A stretch of DNA of 64,000 bases. It comes from Myoxocephalus aenaeus (lineage: Eukaryota; Chordata; Actinopteri; Perciformes; Cottidae). The position numbers and the translations under genes are program-made. The notes under the pieces were generated by a model. That model did not search any database. It worked only from the letters and a program-made list of their open reading frames with translations, and was not told the origin of the DNA. Each line of letters begins with the position of its first letter. Position 1 is the stretch's first letter. The stretch spans positions 843,501 through 907,500 of the forward strand of contig JBAMJR010000080.1 of the NCBI GenBank assembly GCA_038501785.1, in the 5' to 3' direction. Positions 11,793-22,505 of this stretch are shown here, piece after piece.

Positions 11793-14700
11793 CTACAACG
11801 TCACTTTCTTCAAGTCCTCGGGCAGAATGCGGCCCCTCTTCCTCGCCTGGTCCTTCTTCTTCTCGGTCTTGACCTTGGTGTGTTTCTGGATGTTCTTGCG
11901 TCTCTTGTCCTGGCGCCGCTGCATCTTCCCCACGACGTTCTCGCTGCGCTCGCCCCACTGCTTCTGCTTCAGCGCGTGCCTCTTCTCCTTCTTCTTCAGC
12001 GAGGAGCGCAGCATGGACTCGTCGTCTTTGATCTTGAGGCCCTCGGCCTTGTAGAGCACGTTGGTCCACTTCATCTTCTCCTCCAGCACGCGGGCCTTCC
12101 CCTCGTCCGTCTCCCTCAGCTGCTCCAGCTTCTCCTTGCGGGCCTCGACGCGGCCGAGCAGCTGCTTGTAGTTCTTCCCCGTCAGCGGCGTCAGCTGGCC
12201 CTTCATGCTCAGCTTCTTGTTCTTCTTCTTCTGCACTTTGTCGACGTACCCCTCGTCCACCGTCTCCACCTTGTTGAACACGATGGCCGTTTCGTTTCTT
12301 TTGCTCGCGGCCGGGGCGCGCGCCACTTCCTGTTTTATCTCCGGCTGCTGTTCTTTGGCACTTTCTTCGGCCATTTTCTTCAGCTGAAACTCTTTCCTCT
12401 TCCTCTTCTTGCGCTCCCGTTCTATCTTTCTTTTGGCTCGCTTTGCCAGGACTGCCTCCGATAACGCGTTCTTTGGGGCTCCCTGAAAACAAATGAGTTG
12501 ACATGTTAGTCTAACAGACACTAAACTTTGAGTTTAACCACGGCGCAGTTTTACAGTTCCTCAACCTGCATATACTTTGTTATAAGCGGGGTGCTGATGG
12601 TACTATAGCATCCCTCTTTCTTCTGTTGGTCTATTGTTGAACTGAAATGGAAGTTAAGCCCACGATGACCAAGTGCAAACTATGCTCCGCTTGTTCCGGG
12701 AAAACACAAAGCTGAATGTCAAAATGTCAGCAAAAGCATCACATTGTCTATTTAATTTGATACGGTCAGAAAGTGAGGAACATCTGATGAAAATAAAACA
12801 TGTTTTCATTTTCACTGTTGACTGTAATGGTATTATTGAGTGCTCATATCAGTACCTAAATGTGAGTATGTGCAAGTGGTATTGGTGCATCCCCAATAAT
12901 AATGGTCCAAAATTATGCAAAATATATATTATTATATAACTATTAAATAAATGATCCTAGACATTCAACTTAAACCAAAACATAAATGCCGTTGCTCCAG
13001 TTATAGACTGACTTTCTCACAGCACTTAAAACCCAGAAAGACGACCGCAATCCTTGCCTCAGGACACGATTAGCACCTCATCGTATAACAAGTTATTCTA
13101 GTAAAGTAGTAGTAAGTAAAAAGTCAATAATTATGCTCAACATTTTAAGTAAATAGTGACTGGTTTTAACAAGATGGTTAATGGTGGAGTTTACAGTTTC
13201 AGCACAATTCCAACGATGTTGGATACATTGTCACTAAAAGAGAGCATAATTAAACCTTCTTTGAGTACAGCATACATAAAACTTATTTGAGTACTGCATG
13301 AATAAAACTTTGAGTACTACATGAATAAAACTTTGAGTACTACATGAATAAAACTTTGAGTACTACATACCTGCCCTCTGGACTCCTCGATCTTTTCATG
13401 AAGTCTCTTGCGTAGTACATCTACTGTAGAGAAGGTGGACTCTACAAAAAGAAAAAAGAAAGATGAATAAGTGACGGTCGGAACTATTTTTTTAAATAAC
13501 AATCAGGCGACGGCGTAATGGATACACTGTACCTTGAGGTGCATTTATGCTCTGAGCTTTGGACACATTCAGTTTGGCTGAGGCCGGGCCTTTCTGTGCC
13601 GCAGGAGAGGGAGAAGGCTTCTGTTGGGCTTTTGGAGCCGGTCGCTTCTCATCAGTGGCCTTTTCTTTAAAATGTTTCTTCTTACACTTTTTCTTCTTCT
13701 GCGGAGGACCAGCGTCACTTTTAACCTTGAAATATGCTAAACACAGATAAACACATGCATCAATGATCACATACATTATGAACGTTTAAATGCCAATATT
13801 CCACCGCCAAACTTAGAGTTAACGCCCAAGGAGCGTAAACATCTTGGAGGCATAGGAAACAAATTATAATTCCCTGTAAAAAACAAAAATGGGGGAAAGC
13901 TCAGTCATCTTATTTAGTTATTTTCTGAGATAAAAGCTTATAACGTCGGACGTGAAGTTGCTGTGTTATTGTGGGACGTGAAGAAACACATAAGTTTCAA
14001 GCATATGCCAGCCGTAATAATTTAGAGGCGTTTGAGTCACTTAGAAATGGTCAAACTGGTGATATTTTATAAAACCTAATCTAAAGATTATTTTGATTAT
14101 CATTAAATCTGTAGTTTTTTCTTCTTCTCCTTTTCAATGTAAAAAGGTAAATCTCCAAAATGTCCTCCTTTGCATCAAAAACACAATTTAATATATAAAA
14201 ATTTAGATTTTTTTTTTATGGCCGTCATGTTAAGACCAACTGTATTACTGTCTCAACCCCTACAAGTGGTTGAGACAGTAATACAGTTGGTCTTAACATG
14301 ACGGCCATAAAAAAAAAAATCTAAATTTAAAAGGTTGGGAAGCACAGCATTTTATCAATGAACCGTTTTATTTGTAAAATGGCAGAAGAATAGTGAAACA
14401 CGTCACACTTCCCTGGAGTGCAATGCCCTCAATTGTGCACGACAAATACTCCCAAAACCCAACGACATTTAAATTGAACACACACAAAAAGAAGCAGAAC
14501 GTTTTTGTCCTTCGTATTTGCATATTTCTGATACATGTCTCGAACACACTCGCTACATTGTAGCGCCTCCTTTGGTCAGCAGCGGAAATAACCACGTTTG
14601 ATGACCCATATCGCCTTTTAGTACTCTTGTACAGCCAGTAAACACACACACAGCTACAGCTCAGCCCTGTTAGCATAGCAGCACAGTCCTGTTAGCATAG

Positions 14701-14838
14701 CAGCACAGTCCAGGGTGTAAATGAGCTACAAAGCTAGCCGACATTACCAAACGGTTTCTTCTTTGGTTCCTGGTTTTGTTGAGAAAACACTTTGCTGGCG
14801 AACTTCTGCATGTATGAATCCCTGGAGGCGAGATCCAT
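11793..14838 (-). CDS. surf6: Surfeit locus protein 6 (nucleolar, ribosome biogenesis)
   Basis: A nucleolar nucleic-acid-binding protein of the SURF6/Rrp14 family, involved in ribosomal subunit assembly. Four coding exons give 351 aa: 14748-14838, 13533-13736, 13371-13441 and 11793-12482; phases agree. The start MDLASRDSYMQKFASK is the conserved family N-terminus. The large last exon carries the SURF6 C-terminal domain with FNKVE, LTPLTGKNYKQLL, KMKWTNVLYKAEG and KGRILPEDL motifs. The protein is strikingly Lys/Arg/Glu rich and probably coiled-coil in its C-terminal half. A DVLRKRLHEKIEESRGQ block in exon 3 is also family-typical. Poly(A) signals lie at 11751-11760. The long plus-strand frame over exon 4 (Leu-rich) is its antisense shadow. 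Confidence 0.94.
13255..13372. repeat. About 22-bp tandem repeat abutting the surf6 exon 3 donor
   Basis: Four to five copies of a unit reading ttgagtacta catgaataaa ac lie against the donor of surf6 exon 3. On the minus strand the donor GTATGTAGTACTC is followed by units that begin with the same GTAGTACTC, so the repeat was seeded from the intron's first bases. Confidence 0.85.
14199..14328. repeat. Near-perfect hairpin with about 60-bp arms
   Basis: Arms 14199-14258 and 14268-14328 are reverse complements except for one base in the A/T homopolymer (10 versus 11), separated by a 9-nt loop. It lies in surf6 intron 1. It shows no terminal repeats or target duplication. Confidence 0.95.
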
Positions 14839-15076
14839 GTCGACAAAAGAGCCTTTTCTTTTAAAACAGCTAAAACAGCTAAAACAGCCACTCGAGACCG
14901 GAGCTCACTGATAGAAAAATATCAACACATTCACGTGAGCACACGTGGGTAACGTCCGGGGGGCGAAGCGTCCGCAAACCGGAAGTGGTAACACCCAAAT
15001 AGGTCCCCCTTCTGAAGAGTTATGTAGCTGTTATGTGGTCGGTCGGCTCTCCCATCTTTGTGTGTTTTGACTGAAC
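14839..15076. promoter_or_regulatory. Divergent surf6/surf1 promoter
   Basis: Only 238 bp separate the two start codons, which point away from each other. The interval is GC-richer than its surroundings, lacks a clear TATA box, and holds an ETS-type site (ccggaagtgg, 14979-14988) and a YY1-like ccatctt at about 15052-15058. These motif classes are typical of housekeeping bidirectional promoters, including those of the Surfeit cluster. Confidence 0.8.
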
Positions 15077-17619
15077 ATGTCTTCGTTCAAATTAGTGCTG
15101 GCTTATTCCAGGGTGCTGAAGACGCTGAAACTAAAGGTGAGTGACGTGTTTCATATCCGCGTTTTCACTGATGTGTGTGTGAGTGTGTGTAAGAACCACT
15201 TTTCAGTGTTTGCAGAACCCTGAGCTGATTTGTTTGTCATTGCAGTCGCATGTCATTTTCATCCAGAGGACTTTCGTCCTGCCCAGACTGCTCTCCAAAC
15301 GAGCAGAAGGTAACTGTTAATACACACAATGTTAAGGAAACTGTTAATACACACAATGTTAAGGAAACTGTTAATACACACAATGTTAAGGAAACTGTTA
15401 ATACACACAATGTTAAGGAAACTGTTAATACACAATGTTAAGGAAACTGTTAATACACACAATGTTAAGGAAACTGTTAATACACACAATGTTAAGGAAA
15501 CTGTTAATACACACAATGTTAAGATAACTTTTAATAAACACAATGTTAAGGAAACTGTTAATACACACAATGTTAAGGAAACTGTTAATACACACAATGT
15601 TAAGGTAACTTTTAATAAACACAATGTTAAGGTAACTTTTAATAAACACAATGTTAAGGTAACTGTTAATACACACAATGTTAAGGTAACTGTTAATACA
15701 CACAATGTTAAGATAACTGTTAATACACAATGTTAAGGTAACTGTTAATACACACAATGTTAAGATAACTGTTAATACACACAATGTTAAGGTAACTGTT
15801 AATACACACAATGTTAAGATAACTGTTAATACACACAATGTTAAGATAACTGTTAATACACAATGTTAAGGAAACTGTTAATACACACAATGTTAAGGTA
15901 ACTGTTAATACACACAATGTTAAGGTAACTGTTAATACACAATGTTAAGGTAACTGTTAATACACACAATGTTAAGGTAACTGTTAATACACAATGTTAA
16001 GGTAACTGTTAATACACAATGTTAAGGTAACTGTTAATACACACAATGTTAAGATAACTGTTAATACACAATGTTAAGGAAACTGTTAATACACACAATG
16101 TTAAGGTAACTGTTAATACACACAATGTTAAGGTAACTGTTAATACACACAATGTTAAGATAACTGTTAATACACACAATGTTAAGGTAACTGTTAATAC
16201 ACACAATGTTAAGGAAACTGTTAATACACACAATGTTAAGGTAACTGTTAATACACACAATGTTAAGATAACTGTTAATACACACAATGTTAAGGAAACT
16301 GTTAATACACACAATGTTAAGGAAACTGTTAATACACAATGTTAAGATAACTGTTAATACACACAATGTTAAGGTAACTGTTAATACACACAATGTTAAG
16401 ATAACTGTTAATACACACAATGTTAAGGTAACTGTTAATACACAATGTTAAGGTAACTGTTAATACACACAATGTTAAGGTAACTGTTAATACACAATGT
16501 TAAGGTAACTGTTAATACACACAATGTTAAGGTAACTGTTAATACACAATGTTAAGGTAACTGTTAATAAACACAATGTTAAGGTAACTTTTAATAAACA
16601 CAATGTTTCCACTTTGTACTAAAACATTCACAGAACAAGCTGTATTTAAAATAAATAAATAAAAGAAGATAGTCTATATCAATTAATATAATACTATGGA
16701 TAACATTGCAGAGCATACAATATGATATTTCCAAGGTCAAATTGTCTTTTATATTTGTGAATAAATATCAGCAATAGCCTGTATGTTGTATACATGTAAT
16801 CATTTCAACTGTTTCTATAATATAATAATCTCACACTTCCCTTCTCATGTTCGAGAGCAGAGATGTTCGGGGTGACACCCATACGTTCTTGTTTTCACGC
16901 GTCCAGCCGTCTTCACCTCTCGTCTCGTGTTTGGTTGTGAATTTCCAGGTAAGTTCGTTACCTTCGGGCGACAGTCGAGCTCCACAGCAGCCAGAGCGGA
17001 AAAAGCCGAAGACTCTTTCTTCAAATGGTTCCTGCTGCTCATCCCGGTCACCACCTTTGGCCTCGGTACCTGGCAGGTACCGCCTGCTTACTTTTGTGTT
17101 TTCACATTTACCAAATAAGATGCTTTGTTCTTGTTGGATGGACTCGTGGTACATTTTGTCTCTGTGAAGGTGAAACGGCGTCAGAGGAAAATGGAGCTGA
17201 TCAATGAGCTGTCGAGACTCACCACGGCTGAACCCATCCCTCTTCCTCTCGAGTAAGTACTTATTAGTATTATTATTATCTGTATACTGCGACAAATACT
17301 CTTTACCATTAACATATATAATCAAAGAACAAAAAAATAAATAAGTTTGAATGACTAATATGTTTTACTAATTAAAAAGGGCTCCTACCTGTGTAAAACA
17401 CACTTAGAATGTACTATATAATAATCAACACAATGGTCACAAACCATTTTATATGCGGCATAAGGTAACCTTTTTCTGCTTTTATACCTCTTGCAAGTTG
17501 CAAAAATAATTCTGCTTTGTTATATTATGTGCTCTCATATACGGCTGGAGACTTTCTCTCGATGTTCTTTTATAATAATAAGCGTGTTTGAGCATTTGGA
17601 AAAGCGCTATATAAATTAA

Positions 17620-17656
<37 letters not shown>

Positions 17657-19421
17657 ATCTTTGTGCAAAGCACATTCATTCAAAGCACACAATCCTCTCG
17701 GGTTGTGAAGCTGTAAACAACATTATTATCTTTCCTTGATAAATTTCTCTTCAACAATTTGTCCTTGTCCCCCATTCAAAATCGGTATCTTTGTTATTAA
17801 TGTGCCATTTTCTTCCCCGGAGCTTAGTCCTAATGAGCTGAAAAGCCTGGAGTACCGGCGGGTGCGAGTGCGCGGTCAGTACGACCACGAAAAGGAGCTG
17901 TACATCCTGCCGCGCTCACCGGTCGACCCGGAGAAAGAGGCCAGAGAGGCGGGCCAGCTGTCTTCGAGCGGAGAGACCGGCGCAAACGTCATCACGCCGT
18001 TCCACTGCACCGACCTCGGGTAGGACCACGTTAAAAACATGATCCCCTCGCAGTCCTCTCTTACGCCCACTGATCGTTGCTACCTTCTCCCGCAGCATCA
18101 CAATCCTGGTGAACAGAGGATACGTCCCGAGGCAGAAGATAAGACCAGAGACCAGGATGAAGGGACAGGTCAGTATTTCACATGATGTCACGCCGCACTC
18201 CTGAATCAAAATCGATGCAACAGAACTAGAGATTTGTATTCAACCTGGTGCCCACATTACCCATAATGCTACTTGTGGGTAATGTGGGCACCCCACCTAA
18301 CGAGGAATACTGTGACGGATAGGATTTCCGATCTTTCAGCAGATTTGGATAAACAAAAGAAGCATAAAGTGAAGTCATTTGTAGCATTGTGTTACAAGTC
18401 GTTAAAAATGGATCCCGTCATAAAAGTGGCGTCACAAAGCGAAGGAATCTGCAGAGGAGAGCCCAGGCAGATAAACAGTGGGCTGATGTCTGAATTTTTG
18501 GTCTTCATGTTTCTAGTTTATTGTAGAAAGACCTTTTTAAAATAGGGTTTATCATCCAAATGATTTAAACAGAGAAATATTGTCGTTATGTATGCGTTAT
18601 GCTATGATTTTACTGGTCACTTGAGATCAAAATGGGCACCCCTGCTCTAAGGCCTGTAAACAGACATACATCTCTAAACTTTAACGCAAACATTTTATTG
18701 CAGTACTCATCTGATCGTATTGGATTTATATTTTGCCGCAGCTATAAACAACCACACAAAACCTTAACATCACATTTTATATTAAAGGAAACGGCGGCAC
18801 CTAAGCTTCCCCGTCGAACTTGAGTTTTGATTTCCTTGCAGCCGATTCGCTCATCGAGCAAAATGTCACAATGCTTCCGTTCAGGTGGAAGGCGAGGTGG
18901 AGGTCGTCGGGGTCGTTCGGCTGACGGAGATCCGCAAACCCTTTGTGCCGAACAACGACGTGGTGAAAAACCACTGGCATTACCGAGACCTGGAGGCCAT
19001 GGGCAGCGTCACTGGAGCCGAGCCCGTCTTCATCGATGCAGACTTTCGTAAGTTCCACTAAGGTCTTCACAGTGAATGTCAAATAAATACAGTTATTTAA
19101 TATACAGGTGTGCAGAAAAGACCGGTTAGACCCACTTGTATTAACAAAGGTAATCTTCGTGGTGGCGTCTTGTTTCACGCAGGGAGCACAACTCCTGGCG
19201 GACCGATAGGCGGACAAACCCGCATCACCCTGAGGAACGAACACATGCAGTACATCGCAACGTGGTACGTAGATGCCGGGACACTAAAACACACAATGTC
19301 CTGGTACTGGATACTTTTACTGAATTCATTTATTACGTCATCTTTTCTCCGAAGGTACGGCCTGTGTGCAGCAACCTCCTACATGTTTTATGCAAAGTTC
19401 ATCAAGAAGATCAAGTTGTGA
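15077..19421 (+). CDS. surf1: Surfeit locus protein 1 (cytochrome c oxidase assembly)
   Basis: An inner mitochondrial membrane factor for early assembly of cytochrome c oxidase (complex IV). Nine exons give 303 aa: 15077-15136, 15246-15309, 16949-17076, 17170-17252, 17828-18019, 18096-18168, 18885-19047, 19183-19264, 19355-19421; phases agree. The N-terminus is basic and suits mitochondrial targeting. Two membrane helices are visible, WFLLLIPVTTFGLGTWQ (about residues 67-83, with the family GTWQ signature) and a C-terminal one around TWYGLCAATSYMF. Between them lie LEYRRVRVRGQYDH, ILVNRGYVP, NHWHYRDLEAM and PGGPIGGQTRITLRNEH, all SURF1 hallmarks. The poly(A) signal is at 19507-19516. Intron 2 is mostly a minisatellite; intron 6 holds a small hairpin. 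Confidence 0.95.
15302..16606. repeat. 25-27-bp minisatellite seeded at the surf1 exon 2 donor
   Basis: About 49 units (gttaaggtaa, ctgttaatac, acacaat, with a two-base-shorter form lacking one ac) start at the exon 2/intron 2 boundary. The real donor is GAAG|GTAACTGTT, and units of the ggtaac class repeat AAGGTAACTGTT. Other units read ggaaac or gataac and have lost the GT at that place. The array fills most of the 5' part of intron 2. Apparent frames through it on both strands are repeat translations. Confidence 0.97.
17618..17655. repeat. (ATT)n microsatellite
   Basis: About a dozen att units in surf1 intron 4. Confidence 0.95.
18247..18292. repeat. Short hairpin, 17-bp perfect arms
   Basis: Arms 18247-18263 and 18276-18292 are exact reverse complements around a 12-nt spacer, in surf1 intron 6. 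Confidence 0.95.
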
Positions 19422-20351
19422 TGCTGAAGTGACAGTGTATTATATTTTGGCTGGAATATTGGAAAACAAATAGCGGATGTACTAGTTAGCTCCAGTCTGC
19501 TGTGTTAATAAATAAAATTAAGCGATTAAGTTGGATTGTGCTCCTGAATTATGTTTCAGTGAATAAATGTGTATGTACACAACATTTCTCATGTATTTTT
19601 ACACGTTGTCAACTACCATTCCATAAACTGATGGGGACGCTCAGGTACAACACTTCCTAAAGGTTTAAAGAAAATTAAACTGCTCATTAACTGCAGTGAC
19701 ATCTTGTGCTGGAACAAATTAAGTGTTTATAGAACCCTAAAAAGTTCCTAATGTTGAAATAATTTAAAGGAGTAAACATTAATCAGTCTATTTGACACCA
19801 TGAACACACTCCTAACAAACCATTTCTAAATGTTGAGCAAGAGAACTCACATACCCCCAATAGCAGGAAGGATACTGTGTTGATTCAATTAGTCAGATGA
19901 AAATCCAATATTATTGTTGTAGATGAATCTTAAGTTGGATTTAGATTTTAAAATACAATACTATTTAGCTGTAGCAATAAAATAAAAACAAACATAACAA
20001 GTCTCTTTGATGGGGGAAGAGAGACAATACTGTTTAGTTAAGCAAAAACACAACCAGTCTCTTTTAGAACATACATTTTTTTATTATTCCAAACAGTTTA
20101 ACGAAGCTTGGTGGCCAGTTCCTTTGCCTTCTCCAGCTTAGTGATGCGGGCTGTGGATTTGGGGCCCATGACACCTCCTCCCCAGTGACGACGGATCTGG
20201 GGAAAAATTTATGATTTTTAATCAACCTGTCGGCACAAAGACAACGAGCCAGAAAAGCCAAGGAACCACAGAAGGAAATATTTAATGACAAATGAATTAA
20301 TCTGATAAACTAATGTTTTACAATAAATGCAGAAGTAAAACATTTATGTTT

Positions 20352-20382
20352 GGTTTATTCATACATCATTGCCAGAGACCAC
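20352..20382 (-). pseudogene. Truncated SNORD36 relic
   Basis: Only the C-box half and terminal stem strand (on plus: attcatacatcattgccagag) survive from the intron 5-type SNORD36; the guide and D box are gone. It lies at the place expected from the exon order of the distal rpl7a copy. Confidence 0.6.
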
Positions 20383-20591
20383 TTTCTATACAATGAGGCA
20401 AAATCCACTAAAATAATGCATTACAATCTTACCTCAATTGGATCCACATCATGGGCAATGATGACCAGCTGGGCTTTCTTGCTCTCCACCAGAGAGGTGA
20501 CAGTGTTCACACCTGCAGAGAAATGGGAAAGGAAAATCATCGTCTACCCAGAAAAACATTCCCTGAAAACATCGTATTGATATGTTGGCCA

Positions 20592-20661
20592 ATGCTCAGG
20601 GTTAAAAAGCTTTAAACCATCACGGTGCGTTTCAGGTGAAGAAATTCTGTCATCATTGCGA
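20592..20661 (-). ncRNA. C/D snoRNA, SNORD36-like, intron 4 type (distal copy)
   Basis: On the minus strand: C box ATGATGA, internal D' CTGA, C'-like GTGATGG and D box CTGA. Upstream of D lies AGCTTTTTAACC, complementary to the 18S rRNA stretch around GTTAAAAAGCT; the fifth base before D would direct 2'-O-methylation of the first A of that A run, in keeping with the known U36 target in 18S. It is embedded in the broken rpl7a copy, so expression would depend on read-through or an alternative host transcript. Confidence 0.8.
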
Positions 20662-20997
20662 TAAGGCCAGACTCATAAATCACCTTCAATAAATGATGAT
20701 TAACATGGGATGTTCAACCCAGTCAGACTCAAAGGGTTTTCTAAGTCATCCACAACATGTTACCATCATCTCTACTGTTCTTTGTGACTCACCTCCACAG
20801 GGACAGGAGGCCTCTTGGTCGGGGCGTCTCTCTTTCCAGCTGCCTCTGCTTCTTCTCCGGTACTTGTGGGTCGGTGTTAACAGCTGTGTGGCTGAGGAGA
20901 ACAGACAGAATATTAATTAAACTACCCAACAGCGGCTACATGCAATGTTTACACTACAGCACGACAAGTGGTCAATATATATTTATATTTCAAGAGA

Positions 20998-21066
20998 TGC
21001 ATCAGTGATCTTGGTGGGATGTCAGCACTGCTGCTCAGATAGCAAATATTATTCACATCATCTGCA
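20998..21066 (-). ncRNA. C/D snoRNA, SNORD24-like (distal copy, intron 3 type)
   Basis: The minus strand begins TGCAGATGATG (C box) and ends CACTGATGCA (D box CTGA), with the SNORD24 core TTTGCTATCTGAG (D' CTGA) and CACCAAGATC guide, complementary to 28S rRNA. Terminal stem TGCA/TGCA is intact. It is almost identical to the 24315-24383 copy in the functional gene. Confidence 0.85.
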
Positions 21067-21327
21067 AAGCCCTCGTGGTTCCAGTAAGGACCCAACAGCC
21101 TTGAATGCTACAGCTTTCCTCACTTACCGGTCTGGCGGTCCAGAGCCTGGGTGAACTGGTTGATTGCTGGGGGAACCTTCAGACGCTTGTAGAGGATGGA
21201 GCGCTGCCTCTGCAGGCGGATGTAACGCGGGTCAAATCACGCTTGGGCTGAATATCCTGGCCTGTGGGGAAATACAATAAATTAGCATCTGAAACCAAAC
21301 TTGGAGCGTTTCATTTTCCCATCAGCG

Positions 21328-21403
21328 TGCATCAGCGATCTTGGTGATAAAAGTTTGTCAGCAATGTTGTTAAGATAGCAAATATTATTTATCATCATCT
21401 GCA
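21328..21403 (-). ncRNA. C/D snoRNA, SNORD24-like (distal copy, intron 2 type)
   Basis: The minus strand begins TGCAGATGATGATAA and ends ACCAAGATCGCTGATGCA, keeping the C box, the D-box guide for 28S rRNA and the terminal stem. The D' position reads CTTA rather than CTGA, as in its counterpart 24662-24737. Confidence 0.85.
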
Positions 21404-21724
21404 CTGTTACACGTTCTCCCAAAATTCCAGCAAATGAAACTTACCGATGACGAAGTTCTTCGGCCTCTTCTCGAACAAGGGAAGGCAACTGAAGTGCAGG
21501 TCTTTCTGTGCACCAGTCTAGTCTTGCCCGTGATGATGCAGTATGGGACGCCCATCTTACGGCACAAAGCTGGCAAGAAGACGACGAGCTAGAAAAGCCA
21601 AGGAACCAAAGGAGAAATATTAATATCTGATCAAATTATTAACTTCCAGTAAGTGAAAAGGATGACTGATCAAAGACTAATGTTTACAATAAATGCGGCA
21701 GTAAAACATTTATTTGGTGTTTAT

Positions 21725-21808
21725 GGTCTCTGCTCAGGGTTAAAAAGCTCATAAGTGATCAACACAGAGGATTCAGTCGAAGAAATTCATACATCATAGC
21801 CAGAGACC
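21725..21808 (-). ncRNA. C/D snoRNA, SNORD36-like, intron 5 type (proximal copy)
   Basis: The best formed SNORD36 in the window: an 8-bp terminal stem (GGTCTCTG with CAGAGACC), C box ATGATGT, D' CTGA, C'-like TTGATCA and D box CTGA. The guide GAGCTTTTTAACC is complementary to 18S GTTAAAAAGCTC over 12 bases, longer than in the corresponding snoRNA of the intact gene. Confidence 0.85.
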
Positions 21809-22021
21809 ACTTTTTATACAATGAGGCAAAATCAACCAAAAAATAATGCATTACAATCTTACCTCAATAGGATCCACATCATGGGCAATGATGACCAGCT
21901 GGGCTTTCTTGCTCTCCACCAGAGAGGTGACAGTGTTCACACCTGCAGAGAAATGGGAAAGGAAAATCATCGTCTACCCAGAAAAACATTCCCTGAAAAC
22001 ATCGTATTGATATGTTGGCCA

Positions 22022-22091
22022 ATGCTCAGGGTTAAAAAGCTTTAAACCATCACGGTGTGTTTCAGGTGAAGAAATTCTTGCATCATTGCGA
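22022..22091 (-). ncRNA. C/D snoRNA, SNORD36-like, intron 4 type (proximal copy), weakened C box
   Basis: It matches the 20592 and 23849 copies, with D, D' and the 18S guide unchanged, but the C box reads ATGATGC instead of ATGATGA. That final A takes part in the kink-turn, so this copy may be non-functional. Confidence 0.65.
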
Positions 22092-22505
22092 TAAGGCCAG
22101 ACTAATAAATCAACTTCAATAAATGATGATTAACATGGGATGTTCAACCCAGTCAGACTCAAAGGGTTTTCTAAGTCATCCACAACATGTTACCATCATC
22201 TCTACTGTTCTTTGTGACTCACCTCCACGGGGACAGGAGGCCTCTTGGTCGGGGTCTCTTTCCAGCAGCCTCTGCTTCTTTTCCGGTACTCGTGTGTCTG
22301 AGAACATACAAAACAATGCCTTCATGCTACCAGTAAGGACCCAACAGCCTTGAATGCTACAGCTTTCCTCACTTACCGTCTGGCGGTCCAGAGCCTGGGT
22401 GAACTGGTTGATTGCTGTGGGAACCTTCAGACGCCTGTAGAGGACGCAGCGCTGCCTCTGCAGGCGGATGCAACGCGGCCGTTTCACAAAGCGAGTCAAA
22501 CCGCT

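Larger units (their letters stand above)
20098..21481 (-). pseudogene. rpl7a partial copy, distal (exons 8, 5, 4, 3, part of 2)
   Basis: This is a decayed tandem copy of rpl7a downstream of the real gene. Recognisable pieces: exon 8 copy 20098-20196 (6 bp shorter and ending LATKLR rather than LATKLG); a scrap of the exon 6 start at 20231-20268; exon 5 copy 20433-20512 (still intact in frame); exon 4 copy about 20793-20891 (about 40 bp lost); exon 3 copy 21128-21261 (16-bp deletion, frameshift); exon 2 copy 21445-21481, which runs directly into exon 6 sequence. Exon 7 and nearly all of exon 6 are missing. No continuous RPL7A product is possible. Its introns retain SNORD36 and SNORD24 copies. 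Confidence 0.92.

Noticed and set aside
11752..12504. 250-aa minus frame and 194-aa plus frame over surf6 exon 4
   Set aside because: The true SURF6 frame is the one ending KGRILPEDLKKVTL; the others are shadows with biased composition caused by Lys/Glu-rich codons.
15250..16420. Long frames on both strands with LTVTLTLC or NTHNVKE repeats
   Set aside because: They are translations of the surf1 intron 2 minisatellite; no start context or non-repeat sequence.
20690..20790. Possible extra C/D snoRNA with AGATGATGG and TCTGACTGG in the intron between rpl7a exon 4 and SNORD36 (also near 22120 and 23965)
   Set aside because: C-like and D-like boxes and a short stem are present, but no rRNA complementarity was recognised and the spacing is poor; left uncalled.
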